The notes under the pieces were generated by a model that saw only the letters and a program-made list of their open reading frames with translations, searched no databases and was not told the origin of the DNA. Shown piece by piece: positions 35,313 to 43,343 of a DNA stretch of 64,000 bases. The DNA lies in NCBI RefSeq assembly GCF_000735135.1, contig NZ_JPLZ01000003.1, positions 175,778-239,777 of the forward strand. Reading direction: 5' to 3'. How positions within the stretch are numbered: position 1 is the first letter of the stretch; every line of letters starts with the position of its first letter. The position numbers and the translations under genes are program-made. The DNA comes from Chryseobacterium sp. FH1. GTDB taxonomy: Bacteria; Bacteroidota; Bacteroidia; Flavobacteriales; Weeksellaceae.

Positions 35313-36218
35313 TTAATGTTGTTTTGATCTAAATTTTATCATTCCCGGTTTATAATTGATGATAAAAACACCGCAGATAATTAAAAATGTTGCAATGATG
35401 AATTTCTCAGATATCACTTCTCCCAAAATCAACCAACTTAAGAAAATACTTATAATGGTATTGACATAAGAGAGGATTGAAACCTGCGTTGGTAGAAGTG
35501 TTTTGAGCAAATAATTATAAGCATAAAAGGCCAAAACAGAACCAAATATTCCCAAATAAACTATCGCCGAAATACTTTTTAAAGACCAAGTTGAAACATC
35601 AATGTCATCCGAAAAAGAGAATGCGAAAATCAACTGAACAACACCGGCAAATGCAAACTGGTAAAATAAATTCAGGAAAAGATTATTGCTTTTGACTTGT
35701 AGCTTTTTTGTGTATATTGTACCACTCGCCCAACAGAGAAGTGCTAAAATCATCACGATCATTCCGTTTCTGTAATCTGGGTCGGCCAATTCGCTCAAAC
35801 CGTCCCAAAATATAAAAACAACACCAAAAAAGCCCATCAACAGACCAATCAAAGTTCTGATAGTAAATTTTTCCATCCCGATAATCATACTTCCGATGAA
35901 GATGAAGACGGGAGAAAGTGCACTGATTAATGAAGCCAAACTGCTGGTCAAATTCTTTTCTGCAACAGTTGTCAAACCATTTGCTCCAATCAAAAGTAAA
36001 GCTGACAAAGTGAGTTGAATTCGGAAGTTTTTCCATCCAATCCATTTTAGGTTTTTGGTGAAAAGTAGAATTGGCAACAAAATCAATGACGCTAAAAGTT
36101 GACGCAATCCTGCTACAAACCAGGGCGGAACAGTTTCTACCCCGATTTTTATACCCAGAAAAGTCGTTCCCCAAACAATGGCAACGGTACAAATAGCGAT
36201 AATGGTTTTGGAATTCAA
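35313..36218 (-). CDS. EamA-family (DMT superfamily) transporter
   Basis: This 301-residue membrane protein has ten predicted helices in two EamA repeats (TIIAICTVAIVWGTTFLGIKIG... and IVMILALLCWASGTIYTKKL...). The first has the typical WGTTF motif and the second WASGTIY. Members export amino acids, purines or other metabolites. It diverges from purE with 90 bases between. The substrate cannot be assigned. Confidence 0.88.
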   Translation of the reverse strand: MNSKTIIAICTVAIVWGTTFLGIKIGVETVPPWFVAGLRQLLASLILLPILLFTKNLKWIGWKNFRIQLTLSALLLIGANGLTTVAEKNLTSSLASLISALSPVFIFIGSMIIGMEKFTIRTLIGLLMGFFGVVFIFWDGLSELADPDYRNGMIVMILALLCWASGTIYTKKLQVKSNNLFLNLFYQFAFAGVVQLIFAFSFSDDIDVSTWSLKSISAIVYLGIFGSVLAFYAYNYLLKTLLPTQVSILSYVNTIISIFLSWLILGEVISEKFIIATFLIICGVFIINYKPGMIKFRSKQH

Positions 36219-36278
36219 AGCTGGAAAAATATAAGTGACAAAGGTATTCTAAAAACTCCGATTTTACGCATAAATCTT

Positions 36279-36286
36279 TATCTTTG
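36279..36286 (+). promoter_or_regulatory. -7 box TATCTTTG of purE
   Basis: Perfect TAnnTTTG, 22 bases before ATG 36309. It gives purE its own promoter, independent of purK. Confidence 0.5.
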
Positions 36287-36308
36287 GACATCTAATAAAA
36301 TTTGAACA

Positions 36309-36812
36309 ATGGTCGGAATTATAATGGGAAGTCAAAGCGATTTGCCAATTATGCAACAAGCTGCAGATTTTCTAAAATCTCTGCAAATCCCTTACGAATT
36401 AACAGTCGTTTCTGCGCACAGAACGCCCGAGAGAATGTTTGATTATGCCAAAACTGCGAAAGAAAGAGGCCTGAAAGTTATCATCGCAGGTGCTGGAGGT
36501 GCGGCGCATCTTCCGGGAATGGTCGCGAGTTGTACAACTCTGCCGGTGATTGGCGTTCCAATTTTGTCCAGCAATTCCATCGATGGTTGGGATTCGGTTT
36601 TATCGATTTTGCAAATGCCATCCGGAATTCCCGTTGCGACAGTTGCTCTGAATGGTGCCACAAATGCCGGAATTCTCGCCGCGAAGATTATAGGGACTTC
36701 TGATTCCGACGTTTCTCAAAAATTGGAGATTTACCAAAACTCATTGAAAGATAAAGTGCTTGGAACCGTAGATGAGATTAAGAAATTGCATCCGAATCAG
36801 TTTGATAGTTAG
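36309..36812 (+). CDS. purE: N5-carboxyaminoimidazole ribonucleotide mutase
   Basis: The 167-residue protein has the class I PurE signatures: GSQSDLP at residues 8-14, SAHRTPERM near residue 40, and [11 protein letters not shown] near residue 61. It converts N5-CAIR to CAIR in the purine pathway, after PurK. The length is normal (160-170). A hypothetical membrane-protein gene follows after 11 bases. Confidence 0.95.
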   Translation: MVGIIMGSQSDLPIMQQAADFLKSLQIPYELTVVSAHRTPERMFDYAKTAKERGLKVIIAGAGGAAHLPGMVASCTTLPVIGVPILSSNSIDGWDSVLSILQMPSGIPVATVALNGATNAGILAAKIIGTSDSDVSQKLEIYQNSLKDKVLGTVDEIKKLHPNQFDS

Positions 36813-36823
36813 AATTACTTTTA

Positions 36824-37423
36824 ATGAAGACCGAAATTCAGCAAAGAAATTTTATAAGAAAACAAAAGTTAACCTTCGATGATTTAAAATTAAATGTCAT
36901 CTGGAAGTCTTATGGAAACAGAGAAGAGCTTGAAATTCCATTTGAAAATATCTTACCGAACAAATTTGACATTAAAAAGAATCATATATTTCTATTTATA
37001 ATTTCTTCTGTATTTTATTTAATTTCAGGATTTGTCTATTATTGGAGACTAACTGGTGACAATGTTGAGGACTTTGCAGAAGTTTTCTGGTTTTCTATTG
37101 CTACTATTTTTTTACTAATTGCGCTTCTTACAAGAGAAAAATACTGGCAGATAAATATTTCGAATAACACTTTTATTAAAATCTACAAAACTAGCCGTAA
37201 TGAGTATGATGTAAATGAATTTATTACAAATTTATTTGAACAAAGAAACATCTATCTACTTTCAAATTATGGCGATCTAAACCTTAATGCTGATTACGAA
37301 AATCAATTAAACAAATTAGTTTGGCTAAGGAAAATGAAAGTTTTAGATGACAATTCTTATCAAGCCAAGAGAGCGGAGCTAGATAAAATGTTTTCGACAC
37401 AAAAAAATAAAATTGGTTTCTAG
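36824..37423 (+). CDS. Hypothetical membrane protein
   Basis: This 199-residue protein has a cytoplasmic N-terminus of about 55 residues and two transmembrane helices (IFLFIISSVFYLISGFVYYW and FWFSIATIFLLIALL). A C-terminal soluble part of about 100 residues ends with a short helix-turn-helix-like segment (LNKLVWLRKMKVLDDNSYQAKRAELDKMF) similar to the SHOCT oligomerisation motif. Function is unknown. It sits 11 bases after purE and is convergent with tyrA, three bases apart. Confidence 0.55.
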   Translation: MKTEIQQRNFIRKQKLTFDDLKLNVIWKSYGNREELEIPFENILPNKFDIKKNHIFLFIISSVFYLISGFVYYWRLTGDNVEDFAEVFWFSIATIFLLIALLTREKYWQINISNNTFIKIYKTSRNEYDVNEFITNLFEQRNIYLLSNYGDLNLNADYENQLNKLVWLRKMKVLDDNSYQAKRAELDKMFSTQKNKIGF

Positions 37424-37426
37424 AGT

Positions 37427-38272
37427 TTACTTATCCAAAATCCCCCGAATCTTATTCGCATTCGTGATCAACTCCTCCAAGTAATCAAAATTCTCCTTTT
37501 CCAACGCAGATTTGAATTTTCTAAGTTGCGTGATGTGCTCATTCAAAACGTCCAACACATTTTCTTTGTTCTGGCGGAAAATAGGAACCCACATTTCCGG
37601 ATGCGATTTTGCCAAACGAACCGTACTTGAAAAACCAGAACTCGCCAGTTGAAAGATCGTGTCTTCCTCACGCTCTTTTTCCAAAACCGTATTGGCCAAA
37701 GCGTAGGACGTTATGTGTGAAATATGTGAAATGTAGGCCGTGTGAACGTCGTGCGAATCGGCATTCATATAGATCGGGTGCATTTCCAGATTCTCAATCA
37801 CTTTTTCCACGATTGCCAAAGCGTCAGAATCCGAATCTTCTCGGTTGCAGATCACGGCGGCTTTTCCTGCGAAGCTTTCTTTGGTCGCAGATTTTGGACC
37901 AGAGTTTTCCGTTCCCCACATTGGATGGAAAGCCACGAAACGGCTTCTGTTCGGATGGTCTTTGATAGATTCCACAATTCCAAATTTCGTAGAACCCACG
38001 TCCATCACGGTTTGATTTTCATTAATCAAATCCAAGACAGTTGGCAAAACTTTTCTCGCCGAATCTACCGGAATGGCGATGATGATCAGATCGGAATTTT
38101 TGACGCCGTTTTCCAGATCGGCCTTTTCATCAATAATATTTAATTCCAAAGCTTTGCTAAGGTGAACTTCATCTTGGTCGATTCCATAAACGAAATCTGT
38201 GAATTTTTTATCTCTTAATTTCAATGCGATGGATCCACCGATCAATCCGGTTCCGATGATGCTAATTTTCAT
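37427..38272 (-). CDS. tyrA: Prephenate dehydrogenase
   Basis: The 281-residue protein opens with a Rossmann GTGLIGGSIA (residues 7-16) and has IAIPVDSA, the active-site HPMWGTENSGP near residue 120, and the helical dimer domain (SHISHITSYALAN). It oxidises prephenate to 4-hydroxyphenylpyruvate with NAD+ for tyrosine synthesis. There is no fused chorismate mutase. Upstream is a tyrosine-rich leader peptide (38342-38389) and a terminator (38295-38321), so expression is very likely controlled by attenuation in response to charged tRNA-Tyr. A 1-2 kb aro cluster is absent here; the gene stands alone. Confidence 0.93.
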   Translation of the reverse strand: MKISIIGTGLIGGSIALKLRDKKFTDFVYGIDQDEVHLSKALELNIIDEKADLENGVKNSDLIIIAIPVDSARKVLPTVLDLINENQTVMDVGSTKFGIVESIKDHPNRSRFVAFHPMWGTENSGPKSATKESFAGKAAVICNREDSDSDALAIVEKVIENLEMHPIYMNADSHDVHTAYISHISHITSYALANTVLEKEREEDTIFQLASSGFSSTVRLAKSHPEMWVPIFRQNKENVLDVLNEHITQLRKFKSALEKENFDYLEELITNANKIRGILDK

Positions 38273-38294
38273 AATGATTAATTTTTTAAAACAA

Positions 38295-38321
38295 AAAACC
38301 CCGTCAATAGGACGAGGTTTT
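38295..38321 (-). terminator. Attenuator terminator of tyrA
   Basis: In the minus-strand RNA AAAACCUCGUC pairs with GACGGGGUUUU over 11 bases (one U-G pair), with a five-base loop and a T-rich tract after it. It lies 22 bases before the tyrA ATG and 20 bases after the leader peptide stop. The segment 38309-38317 could instead pair with 38341-38349 at seven of nine positions, a possible antiterminator. Confidence 0.75.
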
Positions 38322-38341
38322 GATATGGGTACATACGAATC

Positions 38342-38389
38342 CTAATCCTTTTTGAAGGTCAAAATTGCGTAATAATATGTCGTGTTCAT
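38342..38389 (-). CDS. Tyrosine leader peptide of tyrA (attenuator)
   Basis: This 15-residue frame, MNTTYYYAILTFKKD, has three consecutive tyrosine codons (TAT TAT TAC) and one Phe codon. It starts about eight bases after the expected transcription start and ends 20 bases before a Rho-independent terminator, itself just upstream of tyrA. A tyrosine-run leader in front of the tyrosine biosynthesis gene is the classical arrangement of ribosome-mediated attenuation: stalling at the Tyr codons would prevent terminator formation. Not previously named, to my knowledge. Confidence 0.75.
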   Translation of the reverse strand: MNTTYYYAILTFKKD

Positions 38390-38402
38390 TGTTTTCACAA
38401 AA

Positions 38403-38433
38403 CGAAGATAAACATTAATTCTGAAAACTTCAA
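38403..38433 (-). promoter_or_regulatory. Promoter of the tyrA leader
   Basis: On the minus strand TTG (38433-38431), a 20-base spacer and TATCTTCG (38410-38403). The last part TTCG instead of TTTG is the same kind of variant as in the thr leader promoter. Confidence 0.5.
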
Positions 38434-38460
38434 AACTTCAAACTACAACTTTGAAATTTT

Positions 38461-38570
38461 ACCACATAGACACATAGTTTCTTGTGTGACTTAAGATAAA
38501 ATTGTTGAAGTTTGATTCTATTTTATCTTTACAAATCAAATCATCCGTTTCTTCTATGTGTCTAGGTGGT
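38461..38570. repeat. 110-bp nested palindromic element
   Basis: The outer arms ACCACATAGACACATAG (38461-38477) and CTATGTGTCTAGGTGGT (38554-38570) pair with one mismatch. The inner arms AAGATAAAAT (38493-38502) and ATTTTATCTT (38520-38529) pair perfectly. No coding capacity. It could be a MITE-like dispersed repeat. It lies just past the antiporter stop codon and may end that transcript. Confidence 0.6.
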
Positions 38571-38579
38571 TTAAGAAAA

Positions 38580-40862
38580 CTAAGGATTTGAAATAATCAA
38601 AGTCGAAGGAATGTCGGACAACCAAAGACTTTTTGAATCAATCAGATTTCGCCAGCTTTTACTGCTGATGAGCATCAAATCTTGGGATTGAAGGAAATCT
38701 TTTTCAATCATCTTCTCGTTGTAAAGCGTGATATGATTTGGTGCGATGTGCTCGATGTTTCTGATCAGTTCTCGGATTTCTGTGTTCTTGCGGATTTGCC
38801 CGGCCGCATCCAAAATAATGACTTGAGAATCGTTGTTGTTGATGAGTCGTTTTGCATATTCTACCAAATAGAAATCGTTCAAATCAAAAATCGGGATGAA
38901 GATCTTGTCGGCACTTTCAAATTTTTTGTCCACCATAATTCCCACAGGAATATTGGTTTTATCCATAATACTCAACGTGAAATCATCGAAAGGAGACGCG
39001 TTGAAAATGTAAGATTTCCCTTTTACAGTATTCAATAATTTTTCTGGATTGATGATTTTCGTCGTGAATCCAAGCAGTTTTCCAAGCAAGCTTCCTTCGT
39101 AGATCGATTTTCCAAGCATGATCAAAAGCAGATCATAATTGCCCTTGTTGGTGATGCTGATCAAATCGTTTTCAATATCTGTGGACGCTTTGAAAAGGGT
39201 AGTGACTTCCAATTTCAATTCATTCGACGTTTCGATCACATTTTCGAAAAGTTCTTTTTCATAATTCTCGATATCAAAGGCGTGAAGCTCGTCAACTGGT
39301 GCAATATTCATTGCTGTGATGCTTTTTTTGCCATTCATTTTGTTGGTCAAATTATCAGCGAATTTCAGCAGGGTTTGTCCAGAATCTGGCGTTTCAAAAG
39401 AAATAAGAAGTTTGTATTTCTCGTCGTTTTCCGTCTGATCTTCTTCCAACATCGATTTTTTTCCTTTGAAAATATAATTGATCAAATCCAAACTTGGTCC
39501 TGTCATAAAAGTGGTGAAAAGTGCCATGATCACAAGCATCGCAAATAATTCTGGACCTAAAACACCTAAGTCGTAACCGATATTAAGAACAATCAATTCT
39601 GTAAGTCCTCTTGTGTTCATCAACGCGCCAATCGTGAGACTATCTTTCCAACTGATCCGCAGAAATTTGGCTGTGAGCGCACTTCCTACAAATTTTCCAA
39701 TCACGGCTGTCAAAATAATAAATCCACCGATTTTCCAAAGATGAGGATCATTCAATAAACCAATTTGCGTTCTAAGTCCCGTGAATACGAAGAAAAGTGG
39801 CAACAATAAAACCAAGGCAACATCCTCAACTTTCTCGATGAAAAGATTACGGAATTTGACATTTTCCGGCATAATCGCTCCAGCCATAAATGCCCCGAAA
39901 AGTGCGTGGATCCCAATCACTTCAGTCGCGTACGATGAGATGATCAATACCAAGAAAAATACGGCTACCAAAGCTTTATTAATGAAGCCTTTCCCTTTTT
40001 GGGACTCGGCAATTCTGGTCAAGAATGGTTTTACCAATTTGATCATCAAGAAGACGTAGAGAATCGCCATCAATATCACAAAAACAGACCCGGAAAATGA
40101 TCCTGCTTTTACTACTGCGATTACCGCCGCCAAAATACACCAGGCGGTGATGTCATCTGCCGCCGCACAAGTGATGACGATGGTTCCGATCTTTGTTTTA
40201 TGAAGATTCCGCTCCTGGACAATCCTCGCCAAAACAGGAAAAGCTGTGATACTCATTGCAATCGCTATAAATAGGGCGAAAGAACTAAACTGGATTCCTG
40301 GTGGCGCAAATTCCTGATAGATAAAATACGAAAGTCCAACACCCAAGGCAAATGGGAAAATAATACTCGCGTGGCTGATCACCACTGCATCGTGCGCTTT
40401 TTTTCTGAGAACGCTGAGATCCAGCTCCATCCCGACGATGTACATAAAAAGTATCAATCCGATTTGACTCAGAAATTGCAAGTTGGGTAAGGATTCTTTC
40501 GGAAACATAAACGCAGAAAATTCTGGAAAATAAAGGCCAACCAAAGATGGTCCCAAGACAATACCAGCTATCATTTCACCGATTACGGAAGGTTGTTTCA
40601 ATTTGACACAGATCCAACCGAAAAGTTTTGCGACAAGGATGATCGTCACGATCTGAGCCAAAAGAAGAGCTAACGGATGATGCAGATTGTCTAAAAAAGA
40701 CTCCGCAAAATCGTCCCACATCGTTCCTTTGCTTTCGTGAACAATAATATTTTCCGTAGCTTCCAACGTTTTGCCTTGGATGAAAAACCAATACATCAAC
40801 ACGGAAAAGAAGAGAATTGTAAAAATGTAAAATATAATATTCCTATACTTTGCCATAATCAT
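38580..40862 (-). CDS. Cation:proton antiporter (CPA2) with Usp-like C-terminal domain
   Basis: The 760-residue protein (Met3 at 40856 is an alternative start) has one N-terminal helix. Then come about twelve transmembrane helices of the Na+/H+ exchanger fold, with the KLKQPSVIGEMIAGIVLGPSLVG signature near residue 86 and AAADDITAWCILA containing the paired Asp residues typical of electrogenic CPA2 members. From about residue 480 a cytoplasmic domain resembling tandem universal-stress folds follows (LLISFETPDSGQTLLKFA..., IFIPIFDLNDFYLVEYAKRL). It probably exchanges Na+ or K+ for protons. The gene stands alone. Confidence 0.88.
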   Translation of the reverse strand: MIMAKYRNIIFYIFTILFFSVLMYWFFIQGKTLEATENIIVHESKGTMWDDFAESFLDNLHHPLALLLAQIVTIILVAKLFGWICVKLKQPSVIGEMIAGIVLGPSLVGLYFPEFSAFMFPKESLPNLQFLSQIGLILFMYIVGMELDLSVLRKKAHDAVVISHASIIFPFALGVGLSYFIYQEFAPPGIQFSSFALFIAIAMSITAFPVLARIVQERNLHKTKIGTIVITCAAADDITAWCILAAVIAVVKAGSFSGSVFVILMAILYVFLMIKLVKPFLTRIAESQKGKGFINKALVAVFFLVLIISSYATEVIGIHALFGAFMAGAIMPENVKFRNLFIEKVEDVALVLLLPLFFVFTGLRTQIGLLNDPHLWKIGGFIILTAVIGKFVGSALTAKFLRISWKDSLTIGALMNTRGLTELIVLNIGYDLGVLGPELFAMLVIMALFTTFMTGPSLDLINYIFKGKKSMLEEDQTENDEKYKLLISFETPDSGQTLLKFADNLTNKMNGKKSITAMNIAPVDELHAFDIENYEKELFENVIETSNELKLEVTTLFKASTDIENDLISITNKGNYDLLLIMLGKSIYEGSLLGKLLGFTTKIINPEKLLNTVKGKSYIFNASPFDDFTLSIMDKTNIPVGIMVDKKFESADKIFIPIFDLNDFYLVEYAKRLINNNDSQVIILDAAGQIRKNTEIRELIRNIEHIAPNHITLYNEKMIEKDFLQSQDLMLISSKSWRNLIDSKSLWLSDIPSTLIISNP

Positions 40863-40970
40863 TTAATTTAATTTTACCTGATTCGAAGATGTAAATTTGA
40901 GAAGTTTTGATGAATCTTTGTGCCGTTTTTTTTCATTATGTAATGAAGTTTGCAAATAATGTAACGAAAC

Positions 40971-41360
40971 CTACTTGAAGCGATAGCCCAATCCAATTCC
41001 CATCTTCCATTTTCCGTTTTCTGTTGCAGTTTTGGCATTGTAATAGAAAGGGATCTGCAATGCTAATTTTCTATAGGCCACAGTGATTCCCATTCCCAAA
41101 GTGGGCGTAAGAATGCTGTTTTTGGTCGTTTCGGATCTGTCTTCTTTGATTCTAATCGAAGGTAACATTCCCAACATTATTTTGGTGTTGCGATGAACCA
41201 GATTGACATTTGGTCCTGTAAAATTAAAGAATCCGCCATCATCCACATAGCCTGCCACGGCAATTCCGTCAAAAAATGAAACATTGACTTTGGAGTTGTT
41301 TTCCTGTGCAAAATTGAAAATGGAAACAAACAATAAGATAAAACCGATCTGCTTTTTCAT
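40971..41360 (-). CDS. Small secreted, probable outer-membrane barrel protein
   Basis: This 129-residue protein has a signal peptide (MKKQIGFILLFVSIFNFAQ) and short amphipathic strands ending in GIGLGYRFK, a C-terminus ending in an aromatic residue plus one, as in small barrels. I do not recognise the family. A -7 box TATATTTG lies upstream at 41391-41384. It is directly downstream of the LytS/LytTR genes on the same strand (98 bases), but its own promoter suggests separate transcription. Confidence 0.55.
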   Translation of the reverse strand: MKKQIGFILLFVSIFNFAQENNSKVNVSFFDGIAVAGYVDDGGFFNFTGPNVNLVHRNTKIMLGMLPSIRIKEDRSETTKNSILTPTLGMGITVAYRKLALQIPFYYNAKTATENGKWKMGIGLGYRFK

Positions 41361-41383
41361 TCAAAATCTTTTTAAAATTTTGA

Positions 41384-41391
41384 CAAATATA
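41384..41391 (-). promoter_or_regulatory. -7 box TATATTTG of the 40971-41360 gene
   Basis: Minus-strand TATATTTG, 23 bases before the ATG: a normal leader length, in contrast to the four-base cases elsewhere. Confidence 0.45.
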
Positions 41392-41457
41392 GCTAGGCAG
41401 ACCATCCGAAATCAGATCTTGTAACGAAAGGGTTTTAAAATGTAATAAAAAGGCGAT

Positions 41458-42156
41458 TTAGAATTTATCCACCAAAGAATTTCTATAAACCTCGCTTACA
41501 TTCAGTTTTAATGGATTTCCGTCTGATGAAATGCTATCCATAATGATCTCTGATGATGAGAAAATCTTAATATGTTGCACATTGATCATCTCTTTCTTAT
41601 TGATCTGAACAAAATGTTTCGCCGGTAATAATTCTGACAAATGTTTGAAGCTTAGATTTTTAAGAATCAATTCAGAATTGTTTTTCAGTTTGATGTCTTT
41701 GTCTCGGCTGTCTATTTCGGAGGTTTTGATGTAAACGATTTCGTTGGTGAAGATCACGGTTTTTCCAAGATTGGTATTCCATTCGAAAAAACTGTTTTTC
41801 TGTTCCTCGCTGATCAGTTTTTCAACCTTTTCCAAAGCCTGTTGTAATCGCTCTTTTTTGATTGGTTTTCGAACATAGTCCACAACATCCAAGTCAAATG
41901 CCTCGGCCGCGTATTCTTTGTAAGCGGTGGTGAAAATGATTTTTTTGTTCTTGATAAGTTCGGCAACTTGCAGTCCGTTCGTTCCTGGCATTTCTATGTC
42001 GAGGATGCAAAGGTCGCAATCGATATTGTCGATTTCCAGAAGAAAGACTTTTGGGTTGTTGAACGCTTTCACAACTTCTACATTCAGCTCATCACAAAGC
42101 AGTTTCAAGTAGCTGATCGCCAGTAATTCATCATCGAGTATAACGCATTTTATCAT
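41458..42156 (-). CDS. LytTR-family response regulator
   Basis: The 232-residue protein has a receiver domain (acidic DDE at residues 8-10, phosphoacceptor Asp in CILDIEMPG near residue 54, Lys in VRKPIKKERL). A LytTR DNA-binding domain follows (KTVIFTNEIVYIKTSEIDS...HFVQINKKEMINVQHI). It overlaps the end of the kinase gene by 26 bases, so translation is coupled. The regulon is unknown. The nearby small secreted-protein gene could be a target by position only. Confidence 0.9.
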   Translation of the reverse strand: MIKCVILDDELLAISYLKLLCDELNVEVVKAFNNPKVFLLEIDNIDCDLCILDIEMPGTNGLQVAELIKNKKIIFTTAYKEYAAEAFDLDVVDYVRKPIKKERLQQALEKVEKLISEEQKNSFFEWNTNLGKTVIFTNEIVYIKTSEIDSRDKDIKLKNNSELILKNLSFKHLSELLPAKHFVQINKKEMINVQHIKIFSSSEIIMDSISSDGNPLKLNVSEVYRNSLVDKF

Positions 42157-42904
42157 AGAATTCTCCCAGATTTATTTTTAGATGAGCGGTGTAAATATCG
42201 TTGTTTGTGCTTTTCATGAGTTTGTAGTGACTTTTGTAGATCATCTTCAGCCTTTGGTCAAAAGATCCACTTCCGAAACCGCTGTTTTCTTTCTCCATCG
42301 GTGTTTTTTCGGAAATCTTGTTGCTTACTTTCATTTCAAAATGGCGATTTTCCAAAATCAAATTAATAGAAATAAAAGAATCCTGAGCCAAAAAATCGGT
42401 GTGTTTGAAGGCGTTCTCGATTAAATCTACCGAAATCAAAGGTGCGAAGATCTTCTCGGAATAGATAGAGTCTTCTTTGTCGATTTTAGTTTTGATTCTA
42501 AGGTCAAAAAGTGGATTGATCTTGATTTTATTAATGTCGATCAAACTCATTGCGAATTCCAATTCTTCCTTTGGGCTCACATATTTGTTGCTACTTTCGT
42601 ACAGGATATAATCCAGAATATTCGCGAGTTTGTCCAACGAAATGTAAGTCTGATAAGCGTGCGACTGAACCGAGTTCAGGATGTTTTTGAAAAGGTGGGG
42701 ATTTAGTTTGGTCTCGATGTGTTCCAATCGAACGTTGTCCAGTTTGTTCTCCAGCGATTTGTAATTGTCCTCTAGGATTTGGTTTTTTGTCTTTGCAGAT
42801 TTGAATTTTCCATACAGAAAAAAACACAGGACAGTCAGAAGAAATATGGCGAAAATTCCTCCAAACAAAAGATAATCTGGGAGTAATAAATTTTTGCCAT
42901 TCAT
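42131..42904 (-). CDS. LytS/YpdA-type sensor histidine kinase
   Basis: This 257-residue protein has a single N-terminal transmembrane helix (YLLFGGIFAIFLLTVLCFFLY) and a coiled coil. The His_kinase domain has the phosphoacceptor His in KLNPHLFKNILN, the N-box ENAFKHT and the glycine box GFGSGSFDQRL. It has no periplasmic sensor domain, so the signal must be intramembrane or cytoplasmic. The partner response regulator gene overlaps its 3' end by 26 bases. Confidence 0.9.
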   Translation of the reverse strand: MNGKNLLLPDYLLFGGIFAIFLLTVLCFFLYGKFKSAKTKNQILEDNYKSLENKLDNVRLEHIETKLNPHLFKNILNSVQSHAYQTYISLDKLANILDYILYESSNKYVSPKEELEFAMSLIDINKIKINPLFDLRIKTKIDKEDSIYSEKIFAPLISVDLIENAFKHTDFLAQDSFISINLILENRHFEMKVSNKISEKTPMEKENSGFGSGSFDQRLKMIYKSHYKLMKSTNNDIYTAHLKINLGEFYDKMRYTR

Positions 42905-42962
42905 ATTTTAGAGGTTAGAAGTTAGGCTTTTGAAATTAGATCAAAATTAATAAGAATTAATA

Positions 42963-43334
42963 TTATTTTATCTTTTTCAATCCGGTAAAGTCTGCACTTT
43001 CCTTACATTTTGAAAAATTAATTTCAAACTTTGGATCATTTTTAGGATACAACAATAGATATTCTGGACAAGGTTTTTTCTGGGCTTTGCTTCTGTCAAA
43101 GTCGATTTTTCCGTTTGGAATAATTTCGTCTTTTAATTTTTTTTCAGAAATTTTATTGAGTTCCATTTCTTTTTTGAAATCTTCAGATAATGCAAAATCC
43201 TTGGTCAAAGTTTCTGCAATCACTCGGTCATTGGGAAAATAAGAACAACTCGTTCCTTTTTGATTGAGGATGAAAAATACGATTAATAGACCGGGAATCA
43301 GCCCGATGGTATAGAATTTAAGTTTTTTGAACAT
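42963..43334 (-). CDS. Small membrane-anchored protein, possibly DUF4258
   Basis: This 123-residue protein has one N-terminal helix (YTIGLIPGLLIVFFILN), then a soluble domain with three cysteines (GTSCSYFPNDRVIAETL, KKPCPEY, FSKCKES). The SCSYFPNDRV segment resembles, from memory, Flavobacteriia proteins annotated as DUF4258; I am not sure of this. It starts nine bases after the alanine dehydrogenase stop, so the two are probably cotranscribed. Confidence 0.5.
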   Translation of the reverse strand: MFKKLKFYTIGLIPGLLIVFFILNQKGTSCSYFPNDRVIAETLTKDFALSEDFKKEMELNKISEKKLKDEIIPNGKIDFDRSKAQKKPCPEYLLLYPKNDPKFEINFSKCKESADFTGLKKIK

Positions 43335-43343
43335 TATCGCTTT

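Noticed and set aside
36297..36304. Leaderless promoter for purE (TTTG four bases before ATG)
   Set aside because: The box reads AAAATTTG, and a better one, TATCTTTG at 36279-36286, gives a normal leader.
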